Assembly (NCBI RefSeq): GCF_000002985.6 | Contig: NC_003280.10 | Span: 12,582,501-12,646,500 of the forward strand | DNA: 64,000 nucleotides | Reading direction: 5' to 3' | DNA from: Caenorhabditis elegans | Taxonomy: Eukaryota; Nematoda; Chromadorea; Rhabditida; Rhabditidae | Shown here: in pieces, positions 14,501-23,475 of the stretch | Layout: the number at the start of each line of letters is the position of its first letter | Position numbering within the stretch: the stretch's first letter is position 1 | Notes under the pieces: model-generated | What the model was told of the DNA's origin: nothing | The model's database searches: none | Seen by the model: the letters and a program-made list of their open reading frames with translations, nothing else | Program-made: the position numbers and the translations under genes

Positions 14501-17500
14501 TTTCTAAATTTTTTAGATTTTTTTCATTTTATAAAATCAATTTTTACCAAATTTATAAATTTCCGCTCATTTTTAAGCTAATTTGGAGGGTTTTCAGCAA
14601 AAATTTCGCATAAAATTCGAAAATCTGCTAGATTTTTACAAAATTCAGCCATTTTTTGCGATTTTTTGTCAATTTTCTCATAGTTTTCACTAAATTTTAG
14701 CAGTTTTTAAGGTAAAAAATATCGAATTTCGGTTGAATTTTTCAAAAAATGGGGGTTTTTTTCTAATTTTTGAGCCAATTTTCGGCTTTTTGCATATTTT
14801 TCAGCAAATTTGGTGGGTTTTTTGTATTTTTCACAAAATTTTTGCTTTTTTCTCCGATTTTTCACTTAAAAAAAAAAAGTATTTTATCATCTTTTCAGCA
14901 GATTTCCGGTAATTGAGCAATTTTCCGCAAATTTTGGAATTTTTTTTGGAATTTTCAGTCAATTTGCACACAGTTTCTGAAGCCATTTTTCTCAATTTAT
15001 AACTTTTTTGGAATTTCTTTTGAAAATTAATTTTTTTCCCCCCAAAACGAGATTTTTTCGCTCATTTTTTTATCCAAATTTGGTGGGTTTTGGGCGAAAT
15101 TTTCATAATATTTTGGAAAAAAAAACTTTTTTCAACTAACAATAAATTTCATAAATCTGCTAGATTTTTACAGAATTCACTCATTTTTTACGATTTTTTT
15201 CTTTTTTTTTTTTGTAATTTTCAATTTTCCCGGAATTTTTTCAAAAAAATTCAAAAAAATTCTTAATTTTTCCTTCAAATTTTCACATTTTTCCTAATTT
15301 TTTTGATAATTTTTTAAATTTAAAAAATTAAATTTTAACACATTTTTAGAGCTTTTTTGAAATTTTTCAGCAAATTCTGTAGGTTTTCATGCATTTTTCT
15401 GTGAAATTTGCAATATTTTTCTCATTTTCACAATTTTTGCACTGAAAGTTTTAATGCTGGTATTATTGCTCCGCGAGTTTTGAACGGAAAATTTTCGGAT
15501 TTTTTTTTTGAAAAATTTGATTTTTCCTGTAATTCCCGATGATTTTCTTATTTTTTTTTTCAATTTTTTCACAATTTAAAATTGCCGGACCCTCTTTCTC
15601 TCCGCCTGATTGTACACTTCTTGATCCCAATCTGGAATTTCTTCAACAACTTCAACATAATCTCCAACATAATTCCCATCTTCATCATAATGCGGTGTTC
15701 CAATTCCATTATTTTCAAATTCTTCTTCTTCTTCGTAGACACGACGACGACGCACGTAATGACCAGCTTCGTACGGTATTCCAGCTTCTTTTTGCTCTTT
15801 TTTGTAGCGTTTGATGAAGTAGTTGGATATCTGGAAGGTTTTAAAATGTTTTTTTGAGACTTTTGGGGGAAAATGGATTTTAAAGCTTTTAAAGCTCAAA
15901 AAATTCTGAAAATTGTTCGAAAGCCCCTATAAATTCGGAAAACGTTAAAAATATTTTTTTTTGAAACGCAGATTTTTCTAATGAAAATTGATTTTTTTTT
16001 GTAGAAAAAGCAAAAATTTGTGCATTAAAAATCGATTTTGTCAAGTTTTTTTGATGTAAAACGCAGATTTTTCTAGTAAAAAAAACGACTTTTTCAATAT
16101 AAACTTTTTTCCGGTAAAAAACAGTATTTTTTTCAGTAAAAACTGGTTTTTTTTCCAGCGAAAACTGATTTTTTCCATAAAAACGAGATTTTTTTTTTAG
16201 TAAAAAAACAGATTATTCTAGTTAAAAACATTTTTCCGAAAAAAAACTCATTATTTCTATTAAAGACAGATTTTCTCCAGAACATACAATTTTCAGCTGA
16301 AAATTCTCAAAAAATTGTCCAAATGTTCAAAAAATTAATATTTTCGCTCTGAAAATGCTGGAAAATGTTCGAAATTTTCTATAAATTTGGAAAACGCTTA
16401 AAATGTTTAAAATATAATTTTTCTACCAAAAAAGCCACAAAAAATCTAATTTTCACTCGATTAAAACCAATTTTCTCCTGAAAATCTCAAAAAATTGTCT
16501 AAATAGTACACAAATTGACATTTTGCCAAAAAAAATATTGAAAATTTTCGAATATTAAAATTACTTTAAATTAATTAAAAAGATTATAAAAATTTAATTT
16601 CTATACCAAAAAAAGCCATGGAAAATCGAATTTTCACTCAATTAAAGGTGGATGTAGTCGAATTGTTTAAAAAATTGCTTTACTAGACTCAAAATTGTCT
16701 GAAAACACCGAATTTCATAATGAAAATTGTTGAAAACTTCTCAAACAAAAGTTATGACGGCTCGAAAAATGGCCTAAAATTAGTTAAAATTTGAAATTTG
16801 ACTTGTCAGCGCTGTCAGTTGGAAACTAAATTTTTTGAAATCACCGTCAAATATTTTGAGTATTTTGAGTAATGTTATTATCTTGCGTTTTCAACTCGAT
16901 TTAGGTATTTTAAAGTAGATTACGACGGCGGGATTTGGTTTTTTTTTTTTTTTTTAATTAAAAATCTCGCCGTCCATCGACTTTAAAATACCTAAATCGA
17001 GTTAAAAACGCAAGAAAAAAAACTGTATACTCAAAATTTGACGGTGATTTCAAAAAAATTAGTTTCCAGCTGACAGCGCTGACAAGTCAAATTTCAAATT
17101 TTAACTAATTTTAGGCCATTTTTCGAGCCGTCATAACTTTTTTTTGAGAAGTTTTCAACAATTTTCATTATGAAATTCGGTGTTATCAGACAATTTTGAG
17201 TCTAATAAAGCAATTTTTAAAAATTCGACTACACCACCTTTAATTGAGTGAAAATTCGATTTTCCATGGCTTTTTTTTGGTGTAAAAATTGCATTTTTAT
17301 ACTTTTTTGAAACGAATTTAAAGGTTTATAGAGCATTTGGTACAATTTTCAAATTTTTTTTTGGGGAAATATTCATTTTGTAATATTTTGGCTTATTTTT
17401 TGAGTTTTTTCGGGGGGAAATTGAGTTTTAAACGAGTGAAAATTAGATTTTCTGTGGCTTTTTTAGTATAAAAATTATATTTTAAACATTTTTAGCGTTT

Positions 17501-20500
17501 TCCAAGTTTATAGAAAATTTCGAACAGTTTTCAGCATTTTCAGAGCGAAAATATTACCGGTACAGAGAGTGTAGATAGTTAGAGAGTGACAGACATCCGG
17601 GACCCAATGGGGTGGGGCGCGCGGAAGAGACGATTTGTGTCGATTTACGAAGTTCTCCTCGTTGTCATCATTTCGTAAATCGACAAAAAACCGTCTCTTC
17701 CGCGCGCCCCGCCCCATTGGGTCCCGGATGTCTGTCACTCTCTAACTATCTACACTCTCTGTACTGGTAATATCAATTTTTTGAACATTTGGGCAATTTT
17801 TTGAGAAAAAAATCTCGTTTTTAATGGAAAAAATCAGTTTTAGCTGAAAAAAAAACAGTTTTTACTGAAAAAACACTGTTTTTACCGGAAAAAAGTTTAT
17901 ATTGAAAAAATCTTCTTTTTTTACTAGAAAAATCTGTTTTCAACTGAAAAATCTGCGTTTTACATCAAAAAAAACTTGACAAAATCGATTTTTAATGCAC
18001 AACTTTGCTTTTTTCTACAAAAAAAAAATCAATTTCCATTAGAAAAATCTGCGTTTCTCACTTCTAAAAATCAGTTTTTACTGGAAAATTCAGTTTTTTA
18101 ATGCAAAAAAGTAGAAAAAACGGATTTTTTTAATTGAAAAAAAAGGTTGTTACCAGAAAACTACGTTTTTTTTTACTGAAAAGCCGGTTTTTTCCTGAAA
18201 AAATCGATTTTTTACTAAAAGATTCAGTTTTTCACTGAAAAAATCAATTTTCTATCCATTTGTATAGTTAATTCCAATAAAAATTTGTACCAAATTAGCC
18301 GACAACTTGGTAACATCCAAAAGTCGATTCTTTGTATCAGTATCCAAAATTGGATTTCTTTCGTAAGCTTCATTGAGAATTCTCATTTGTTCTGGAAGTT
18401 CGACACTGTTCTTTTGATGAGCTTCAAGTGCATGTCGGCGACGTCTGTTGAACCAATCTTTCACCTGAAAATTAGAAAAAAATTAGAAATTTTGGGTGAA
18501 AATCTGGAAATTCGGCGGCGTTTTTTGGAGTGAAAATCTCGAAATTTCATAGAAAATCGTAATTTTTTTTTGTGAATTTTTCAGATTTTTTAGGGCTTTT
18601 TAATGAGAAAAATGTGAAAATTGAACATTTTTCGTGGAAAAAATTGGAAATTTTGGGTGAAAATCTGGAAATTCTACATTTTTTGGATTAAAAAACTCGA
18701 AATTTCAGTGAAATTCAACATTTTCTGTGAATTTTTCAGATTTTTAGGGCTTATCGATGAGAAAAACATGAAAAAATGTGAAAATTGAACATTTTTCGTG
18801 AAAAAATAGAAATTTTGGGTGAAAATCTGGAAATTTTACGTTTTTTGGACTAAAAATCGTGAAATGTCAGTAAAATTCAACATTTTCTGTGAATTTTTCA
18901 GGGCTTATCGATGAGAAAAACATGAAAAAATGTAAAAATTGAACGTTTCTCGTGAAAAAATTTGGAAATTTTGGGTGAAAATCTGGAAATTCTACGTTTT
19001 TTGGATTAAAAATCTCGAAATTTCAGTGAAATTCAACATTTTCTGTGAATTTTTCAGATTTTTAGGGTTTTTCGATGAGAAAAACCCTTTAGAAGGGCAT
19101 TTTGGCGCTGAAAAATGAGAAAATTGAACGTTTTCAGTGGAAAAAGTTGGAAATTCTACATTTTTTGGACTAAAAATCTCGAAATTTCATAGAAAATCGT
19201 GATTTTCTGTAAATTTTTCAGGTTTTTTAGGGATTTTTAATGAGAAAAAATGTGAAAATTGAACATTTTTCGTGAAAAATAGAAATTTTAGGTGAAAATC
19301 TGGAAATTTTACGTTTTTGGACTAAAAAACTCGAAATTTCATACAAAATCGTGATTTTTTGTGAATTTTTCATATTTTTTGAGGGCTTTTCGATGAGAAA
19401 ATAACTATTTAGAAAGCCGTTTTGGCGCTGAAAAATGAGAAAATTGAACGTTTTCAGTGAAAAAAGTTGGAAATTTTGTAGGAAAAAACTCGGTTTTTCT
19501 CAGAATTTTATCAAAAATTTGCCGGTTGTTTCTTCAAAAAATCGGGGTTTTCTTCATTTTTATCGGATTTTCTCCAAATTTTCCAATTTCCAGCACACCT
19601 GCGTGGTGGTCAAATCGAGTTCCTTGGCCAATTCCTTTTTCGTTTCCTCATTAATAAATTGACAATTGATGAAAACGTCGTCAAGCACACGAGTAATATA
19701 TTCTGGCCATGGTGGATGTGATCCAATTGGAATTCCAGCACGAGCTCCTTTTTTCTTTGCCGGGGACGGGGTCCAATCAGCGTCCTGGAACTTTTTGGAG
19801 GGTTAGAAGTGATTTTTGTGGTGGAAAATTTGGCTTAGAATCGATAATTTTGGGTTAAAATGTGGAAAACGGACCGAAACCGAGTTTTCCGACTAAATTT
19901 CAAGATTTTTTAATTTTTTTGCTCTTTTTTCTGACATTTTCTGTCAAATTTCAGGCATTTTGTTTTTTTTTGCTGCAAAAATGTTAATTTATCGATTTTT
20001 AAGCTAATTTTATAATTTTTTTAAAAGAAAATCTGGGAAAATTGGCTTAAACGGACTGAAATGACTTATAAAATACTTTTTTTTCTAATTTTTTAAGTTT
20101 TTTTTCTTGAAAATTTTGCAAAAAAAGGAGGTTTTTTATCGAATTTTCCGACTAAATTTCAAGAATTTTCAATTTTTTAACTCTTTTTTCTGACATTTTC
20201 TGTCAAATTTCAGGTATTTTGGTTATTTTTTTGCTGTAAAAATGTTAATTTATCGATTTTTAGGCCAATTTTATGATTTTTCAAATTAAATTTTGAAGAA
20301 AAATCCAGAAAAACCAGGGAATTTATCAATCAGCGTCCTGGAACTTTTTGAAGGGTTAGAAGTGATTTTTTTTTGATGGAAAATTTGGGAAAATTGGCTT
20401 AAAATTGATAATTTTGTGTTAAAAAGTGGAAAACGGACCGAAATTACCTATAAAATACCTTTTTTTAAAAGCATTTTTCAATGTTTTTCTCTGATTTTGC

Positions 20501-21180
20501 CAAATTTCAGGCATTTTTTTTTTCGCAAAAATGTTAATTTATCGATTTGTAGGCCAATTTTTTGATTTTTCGCGATTTTTCAAATTAAATTTTCATGAAA
20601 AATCCAGAAAAAACGCACTATTTGAATTTTTTTCGTTGGAGAATTTTTTAAACTAAAAATATGTGAAATTGAAGAAAATCGTGGTCTAAAAATCTTTGTT
20701 TTTTCAGATAAAATTTGAAAAAAATCGACGAAAAATTGATTTTTGTCGTTTATAACTCAAAAAAATCAATTTTCGAGCGAGAAAATTCAGAATTTAAATA
20801 TTTTTAAAATATATTTATTGCGTGGAATTCCACAAATTCCACAAAATCCCCAAAATCTGCCAATTTTTGGGCCAAATTTTCCGATTTTTTCAGTATTTCC
20901 ATTTTTCCAAGTTCCCCAAATCCCCCACTTGTAGCTGCTGCTCGACGACGTCCTGCTGCGGCTCCAGTTCTCTCGGAAAAAACGGATCATTTCGTGCAAG
21001 ATGATCGCGTAGAAATTCTCGTTCATCGTCGAGCTGCTGGTGTTGCTCATGCATTCGATGATGCATCGGTCCAGAAGTGACGGCCGAGGACACGAATTGC
21101 GGTGGTTGTGGAAGCTGTTTTCTCACATATTTTCGTTTTTGTGGGGGTGGTCCCGAAGTGCTGGGACGATTGTGAAACAT
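1951..21180 (-). CDS. ceh-100: Multi-homeodomain transcription-factor-like protein with 12 homeodomains (whole gene)
   Basis: I derive sixteen exons: 21180-20929, 19784-19599, 18464-18291, 15830-15591, 14070-13951, 13803-13633, 12750-12577, 11885-11751, 10939-10820, 10671-10510, 9563-9390, 8396-8073, 6709-6536, 5500-4739, 3886-3713 and 2532-1951. All are multiples of three, so all introns are phase 0, and they join into about 1,307 residues. Each homeodomain is split by an intron just before helix 3. Twelve homeodomains result, interrupted by acidic or Pro/Glu/Lys-rich linkers. The start ATG at 21180 directly follows TTTCAG, which fits a trans-splice acceptor but could be an internal exon edge. 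C. elegans ceh-100 is known to encode an unusual twelve-homeodomain protein, hence the symbol. The presumed role is nuclear DNA binding, but most copies lack the usual Asn51. The weakest parts are exon 1, its donor and the last exon's 3' end. Confidence 0.9.
2725..2853. mobile_element. Short palindromic repeat (TTGATCTAC...GTAGATCAA) upstream of ceh-100 exon 16
   Basis: Inverted ends TTGATCTAC/GTAGATCAA enclose the same core (AAAAAATGCGGGA, TGACGTCA) found in the elements at 8-942, 44360-44497 and 56549-56692. Non-coding, in an intron of ceh-100. Confidence 0.7.
3713..3886 (-). other. ceh-100: ceh-100 exon 15: homeodomain 11 helix 3 plus homeodomain 12 helices 1-2
   Basis: 174 nt. Helix 3 is IREWFRKKRESSVEEH; the type-B half is ELPKQMKLLHEAYQRCPLL, ending LLPKW at donor GTACGG. 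Very close to exon 13, so a recent internal duplication. Confidence 0.88.
4739..5500 (-). other. ceh-100: ceh-100 exon 14: homeodomain 10 helix 3, long Pro/Glu/Lys repeat linker, homeodomain 11 helices 1-2
   Basis: 254 codons, the largest exon. Helix 3 is ITNFFINRNRK, TALE-like and retaining Asn51. Then DGFYEFNLEEP, an imperfect repeat of the type KSEKAPEKPQEI, and the type-A half FSEFQFVDD ending GMPQ at donor GTTTGA. Confidence 0.88.
5805..6195. mobile_element. Fold-back repeat in ceh-100 intron 13
   Basis: Two arms of about 190 bp are reverse complements around the centre near 6000 (TTCCGTTTTCTAATAAAAAT and its complement). Outer ends are GAATGAATTTTTT and its complement. Confidence 0.7.
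6536..6709 (-). other. ceh-100: ceh-100 exon 13: homeodomain 9 helix 3 plus homeodomain 10 helices 1-2
   Basis: 174 nt. Helix 3 is IRDWFQKKRVSSVEEY; the type-B half is ELPKQMKLLHESYERCPML and ends FLPPKS at donor GTAAGG. It has no useful internal ATG start, so simple ORF scans miss it. Confidence 0.88.
6710..8072. other. ceh-100 intron 12, AT-rich
   Basis: The segment contains repeated degenerate paragraphs of the form CGGTTTTGGCTCGAAATTGAA followed by TCTACG..TTTCAGAT (about 6850, 7170, 7540, 7810), suggesting ancient local duplication. No coding signal. Confidence 0.5.
8073..8396 (-). other. ceh-100: ceh-100 exon 12: homeodomain 8 helix 3, acidic linker, homeodomain 9 helices 1-2
   Basis: 108 codons. 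Helix 3 is VSNYFTIRKRM, then a long Asp/Glu run and Ala/Glu/Lys-rich probable helix, then IFQKTQFVDD (type A), ending GMPAEE at donor GTAGCG. Confidence 0.87.
9390..9563 (-). other. ceh-100: ceh-100 exon 11: homeodomain 7 helix 3 plus homeodomain 8 helices 1-2
   Basis: 174 nt. Helix 3 is VKSWYMRRRLRAQKAH; the type-B half starts ELPCQMKELQEAF and ends GLTANF at donor GTGAGC. Confidence 0.87.
9620..10262. repeat. Minisatellite, about 35-bp unit, in ceh-100 intron 10
   Basis: The unit approximates CACGAATGTGTAATAAGAAA followed by ATTTCAAATTTTTTT and is repeated about 17 times with variable T-tract length. It lies wholly within the intron between exons 10 and 11. Confidence 0.9.
10510..10671 (-). 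other. ceh-100: ceh-100 exon 10: homeodomain 6 helix 3 plus homeodomain 7 helices 1-2
   Basis: 54 codons. Helix 3 is LSKWFSKARRKSG; the type-A half contains YFQKHQFVDG and ends NPTT at donor GTAATA. Confidence 0.86.
10820..10939 (-). other. ceh-100: ceh-100 exon 9: homeodomain 6 helices 1-2 (type C)
   Basis: 120 nt. RVLTKLEEERILEEFFQKN onward, ending INRPTVF at donor GTAGGT. Paralogous to exon 5 (shared NRPxxF end). Confidence 0.86.
11751..11885 (-). other. ceh-100: ceh-100 exon 8: homeodomain 5 helix 3 plus acidic linker
   Basis: 45 codons. ISSYFMHRDK is a degenerate type-B helix 3 (Tyr48, His51). An Asp/Glu-rich linker ends GGSPKKK at donor GTACAT. Confidence 0.82.
12577..12750 (-). other. 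ceh-100: ceh-100 exon 7: homeodomain 4 helix 3 plus homeodomain 5 helices 1-2
   Basis: 174 nt. Helix 3 is VQMWFKKRRDAAVYAH; the type-B half starts ELPCQMKLLDEAY and ends KLTSNY. Donor GTTAGT. Confidence 0.87.
13633..13803 (-). other. ceh-100: ceh-100 exon 6: homeodomain 3 helix 3 plus homeodomain 4 helices 1-2
   Basis: 57 codons. Helix 3 is VLKWFWKKRKRLG with Lys at 51. A short linker then leads to the type-A half IFEKHQFVNQ, ending MKPLA at donor GTGAGA. Confidence 0.87.
13951..14070 (-). other. ceh-100: ceh-100 exon 5: homeodomain 3 helices 1-2 (type C)
   Basis: 120 nt, 40 codons, starting RAELKEEEDKLLDEQF and ending RPRPF at donor GTATGT. Equal in length to exon 9, its type-C counterpart. 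Confidence 0.85.
15591..15830 (-). other. ceh-100: ceh-100 exon 4: homeodomain 2 helix 3 plus acidic linker
   Basis: 80 codons. Helix 3 is ISNYFIKRYKK, with Tyr in place of Trp48 and Lys at 51. It is followed by RRRR and a Glu/Asp-rich linker ending QAERKR at donor AGG|GTCCGG. The frame joins smoothly to exon 5. Confidence 0.82.
16645..17241. mobile_element. Palindromic MITE (AAAGGTGG...CCACCTTT) nested in the outer fold-back
   Basis: Ends AAAGGTGGATGTAGTCGAA and its complement; about 290-bp arms meet near 16945. Same family at 59361-59920 (full) and 60672-60955 (half). Non-coding. Confidence 0.85.
17557..17767. mobile_element. 211-bp perfect-stem fold-back inserted in one arm of the outer fold-back
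   Basis: Arms of about 85 bp (start CCGGTACAGAGAGTGTAGAT, end its complement). GC-rich compared with its surroundings. Absent at the matching site of the left arm (about 16330), so it is a later insertion. Confidence 0.88.
18291..18464 (-). other. ceh-100: ceh-100 exon 3: homeodomain 1 helix 3 plus homeodomain 2 helices 1-2
   Basis: 174 nt. Helix 3 reads VKDWFNRRRRHALEAH, a type-A recognition helix with Arg at position 51. The linker then gives ELPEQMRILNEAY, the type-B helix 1. Acceptor TTTCAG|GTG, donor TTG|GTACAA. Exactly the same length as exons 7, 11, 13 and 15. Confidence 0.88.
19599..19784 (-). other. ceh-100: ceh-100 exon 2: homeodomain 1, helices 1-2 (type A)
   Basis: 62 codons. 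A basic linker (PAKKKGARAG) leads into helix 1 and 2 with the type-A signature VFINCQFI, ending LDLTTTQ before the intron. Acceptor TTCCAG|GAC, donor CAG|GTGTGC. Helix 3 is in the next exon. Confidence 0.82.
20743..20928. other. Start of ceh-100 intron 1
   Basis: Part of the 1.1-kb first intron (20928 down to 19785), including duplicated paragraphs ACCGAAA..ATTTCAGGCATTTT. No separate gene. Confidence 0.4.
20929..21180 (-). other. ceh-100: ceh-100 exon 1: N-terminal Pro/Gln/His-rich leader
   Basis: 84 codons starting MFHNRPSTSG, with the basic stretch PPPQKRKYVRKQ at residues 11-22, then Gln/His-rich and acidic sequence. No homeodomain. The donor CAA|GTGGGG is weak; it was chosen because it gives phase 0 like all other junctions. 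An upstream exon is possible because TTTCAG precedes the ATG. Confidence 0.6.
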
Positions 21181-22276
21181 CTGAAATTTGTGGAAAATTC
21201 AAGAAAATTCAGGAAATTTGAGTTTCAAATTCGAAAAAACCGCGAAAAATCGTTTTGAATATAATTTATTTCGCAATTTTTCACACAGAATTCCACAAAA
21301 ACTCAAAAAAATCCAAAAATCTACGTAAAAATAATCGATAAACCGTTCAAATGGAATACGCAAAATTTCCTCTCACTCTCTCCGTCTCCGCGGTCTCTGT
21401 ACTATATCATTTGCCGTCTCTCTGCGTCTCTGTGAACAGGGAACGCGAAGACCAATGAAAATTGGAAATTGTAATCGTTTTCTCGCAGAAAAATTGTTTA
21501 AATTAGTGAAAAAATCGAATTTAATTTATTTTTCAACATTTTTAATCTGAAAAAATGACTAAAAATCGATAAATTTGAACGAAAACTGATAAATAATTCC
21601 CAAAATTTTGCAAAAAAAGAACAATTTAGATGCCTACAGTACTTTAAAGGCGCATCACTGGTATGATGCAATGGGTCTCGAGTGGAGATTCAGATTTTTT
21701 AAGGAATTCTATGGAAATTAAGGAAAACCCTGGATTTTGAGGGTAAAAATGCTTGAAAAAATATTTTTTGGAAAACTAACAATTAAATTCAATAATTTTC
21801 CTTCTTTTTATTTGAATTTCAATTCAGAAAACCGGAAAATCTACGTTTCTCAATTCTCAATGGAGCGCGATTTCCATAGAGACTTGCGCGGAAATTTAAA
21901 CTTCTGAAATACCAATGGAATCATAAAATCATGAGAAACTGCATCGTGAGATGTAAAAAGAGAGCGCACGAAAATTTCCACCCGAAATGTGTGGAAATGA
22001 GAGAGAGGGAAAAGAAAACGGGAGAAGCGAAGCGGCCGAAGAGTGGCATTTCCCATTGTGTGTCTTCCCCCTTCTTTTTACATTTCCCGATTTCGAATGT
22101 CCTTGAAATTAAAGGCGCACACCATTTTTGCATTTGACAAAGATTGTGTCGTGTCGAGACCTGATACCGTACTTTTGGCGCACAAATCGTAAGTTTTTGC
22201 GTTCGTTAATCGTATTTTTTCACATAATTATTAACATTCCAGTTGTCTTTCCTCATCGTGTTAAAGGCAAGACTAC
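21181..22276. promoter_or_regulatory. Upstream region of ceh-100
   Basis: About 1.1 kb between the ceh-100 start and the first repeat of the next block. It holds a CT-rich tract (CCTCTCACTCTCTCCGTCTC, 21370) and GC-richer sequence near 22000-22080. No firm promoter element identified. Confidence 0.4.
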
Positions 22277-22500
22277 TCACGGATTTCTGGCTTCGCTCAG
22301 AAATTGAAATGGAAGAGTTTGCCGAACTAGGCCATTTTGGCTCAGCCATATCTGTGGTAGTTTTACGGCGCGTTGCGTGTCGCGTCGCGGCTCGATCTTA
22401 GTTGTAAAACTAAATGTATTTGTCCGTGTGGAGTACGCGTTGTCCGGCGGGCGATTGTCAATGGAGCGCGAGAAATTCAATGAGGAAGGCCAGAACCAGG
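22277..22500. repeat. Dispersed repeat, copy 1
   Basis: Contains TTTTACGGCGCGTTGCGTGT and TTGTCCGGCGGGCGATTGTC. A reverse-complement copy lies at 30497-30732. GC-rich relative to flanks. ORFs here are by-products of the repeat. Confidence 0.8.
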
Positions 22501-23435
22501 TGACTACTCAGAAATCACTCTTTTTGATCTTTGAATTGAATAAATCATTTGAAACAACACTTATTCGGAAATGCGATTATTCATGTCTGTTAAATATACC
22601 GTTTAATAGGATTATTTGGGAGAGAAAACAGACTAGAACAAAGTTGAATAAATAAACCTTTGAGATCTTCGAAGATACCGATGAGTCTGGACACTCCAAA
22701 ATAGTGCACTAATCCAAGAATTGACGATGGTGATTCCGGCAACTGCCGTCAGTTCCAAGCCTGAACATTGAGCTTGACAGGCAACGCGTCTTGTTTCCCA
22801 AAACATTTTAAGACGTGATCTCTGAAGAAATTTAGTTTAAGCTCGTTAAAAATATTTTCGTAATCCGAGACCGATTAAAATACTCCCTGTCTCGAGGAGA
22901 GTTTGACACCTTGATACTAATTCAATCATGATAGGTACCTTAAAAGTTAAAAAAAAATTGCTCAGTACCTGAAGTAGCGATACAGTGATTTCATTTGACG
23001 AAAAACTGTGAGACAGACGTTAAACAGTTTTTTGACGTTCCAGACACAACACATCATTCCATCAATTATTCCGCAGACTTATTTCTTATATGGATGTAAT
23101 TTTTACAGAATATACAATAAAAAATGTTCTTGTTGCAATATATTAATAGGATACAATAGGATTTCCCGGTACAATAGATGGAAGGATACAACTTCTGACT
23201 GCAATTAAGATTCCTGAGTTCAGGCAAGCCTAATCGTAGATTTTTCTTTCTGATCATAGAATTGAATGAACTATTTGACACTATATTCACGGAAAAATGG
23301 CTATGTGAACCTCAGACTTCCTCTAAAACATTTCAGAACATAATCCTAGACTTTGTTAAAATTTATTCCAATTTTATGCTAATCTCACGAAAAACGGAAC
23401 ATAATTTCAAAAACGATAAACTAGGTACTTCCCCG
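22501..23435. other. Intergenic DNA upstream of the intact lipase
   Basis: No convincing exons. Ordinary AT-rich sequence leading to the lipase promoter. Confidence 0.4.
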
Positions 23436-23443
23436 TATAAAAG
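23436..23443 (+). promoter_or_regulatory. TATA box of the intact lipase gene
   Basis: TATAAAAG ends 32 bp before the ATG at 23476. The same arrangement is seen at the peptide genes. Confidence 0.75.
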
Positions 23444-23475
23444 AGAACCCCTAACTCCACAATCTTCACTCCATC

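Larger units (their letters stand above)
15955..18062. mobile_element. Large outer fold-back in ceh-100 intron 3
   Basis: Left arm about 15955-16640 and right arm about 17270-18062 are reverse complements (shared AACGCAGATTTTTCTA, GTGAAAATTAGATTTTC and others). The palindromic elements at 16645-17241 and 17557-17767 sit inside it. Confidence 0.78.

Noticed and set aside
17508-17738. Minus-strand ORF MTDIRDPMGRGARKRRF
   Set aside because: It lies on the arms of the perfect 211-bp fold-back, so both strands encode it by symmetry.
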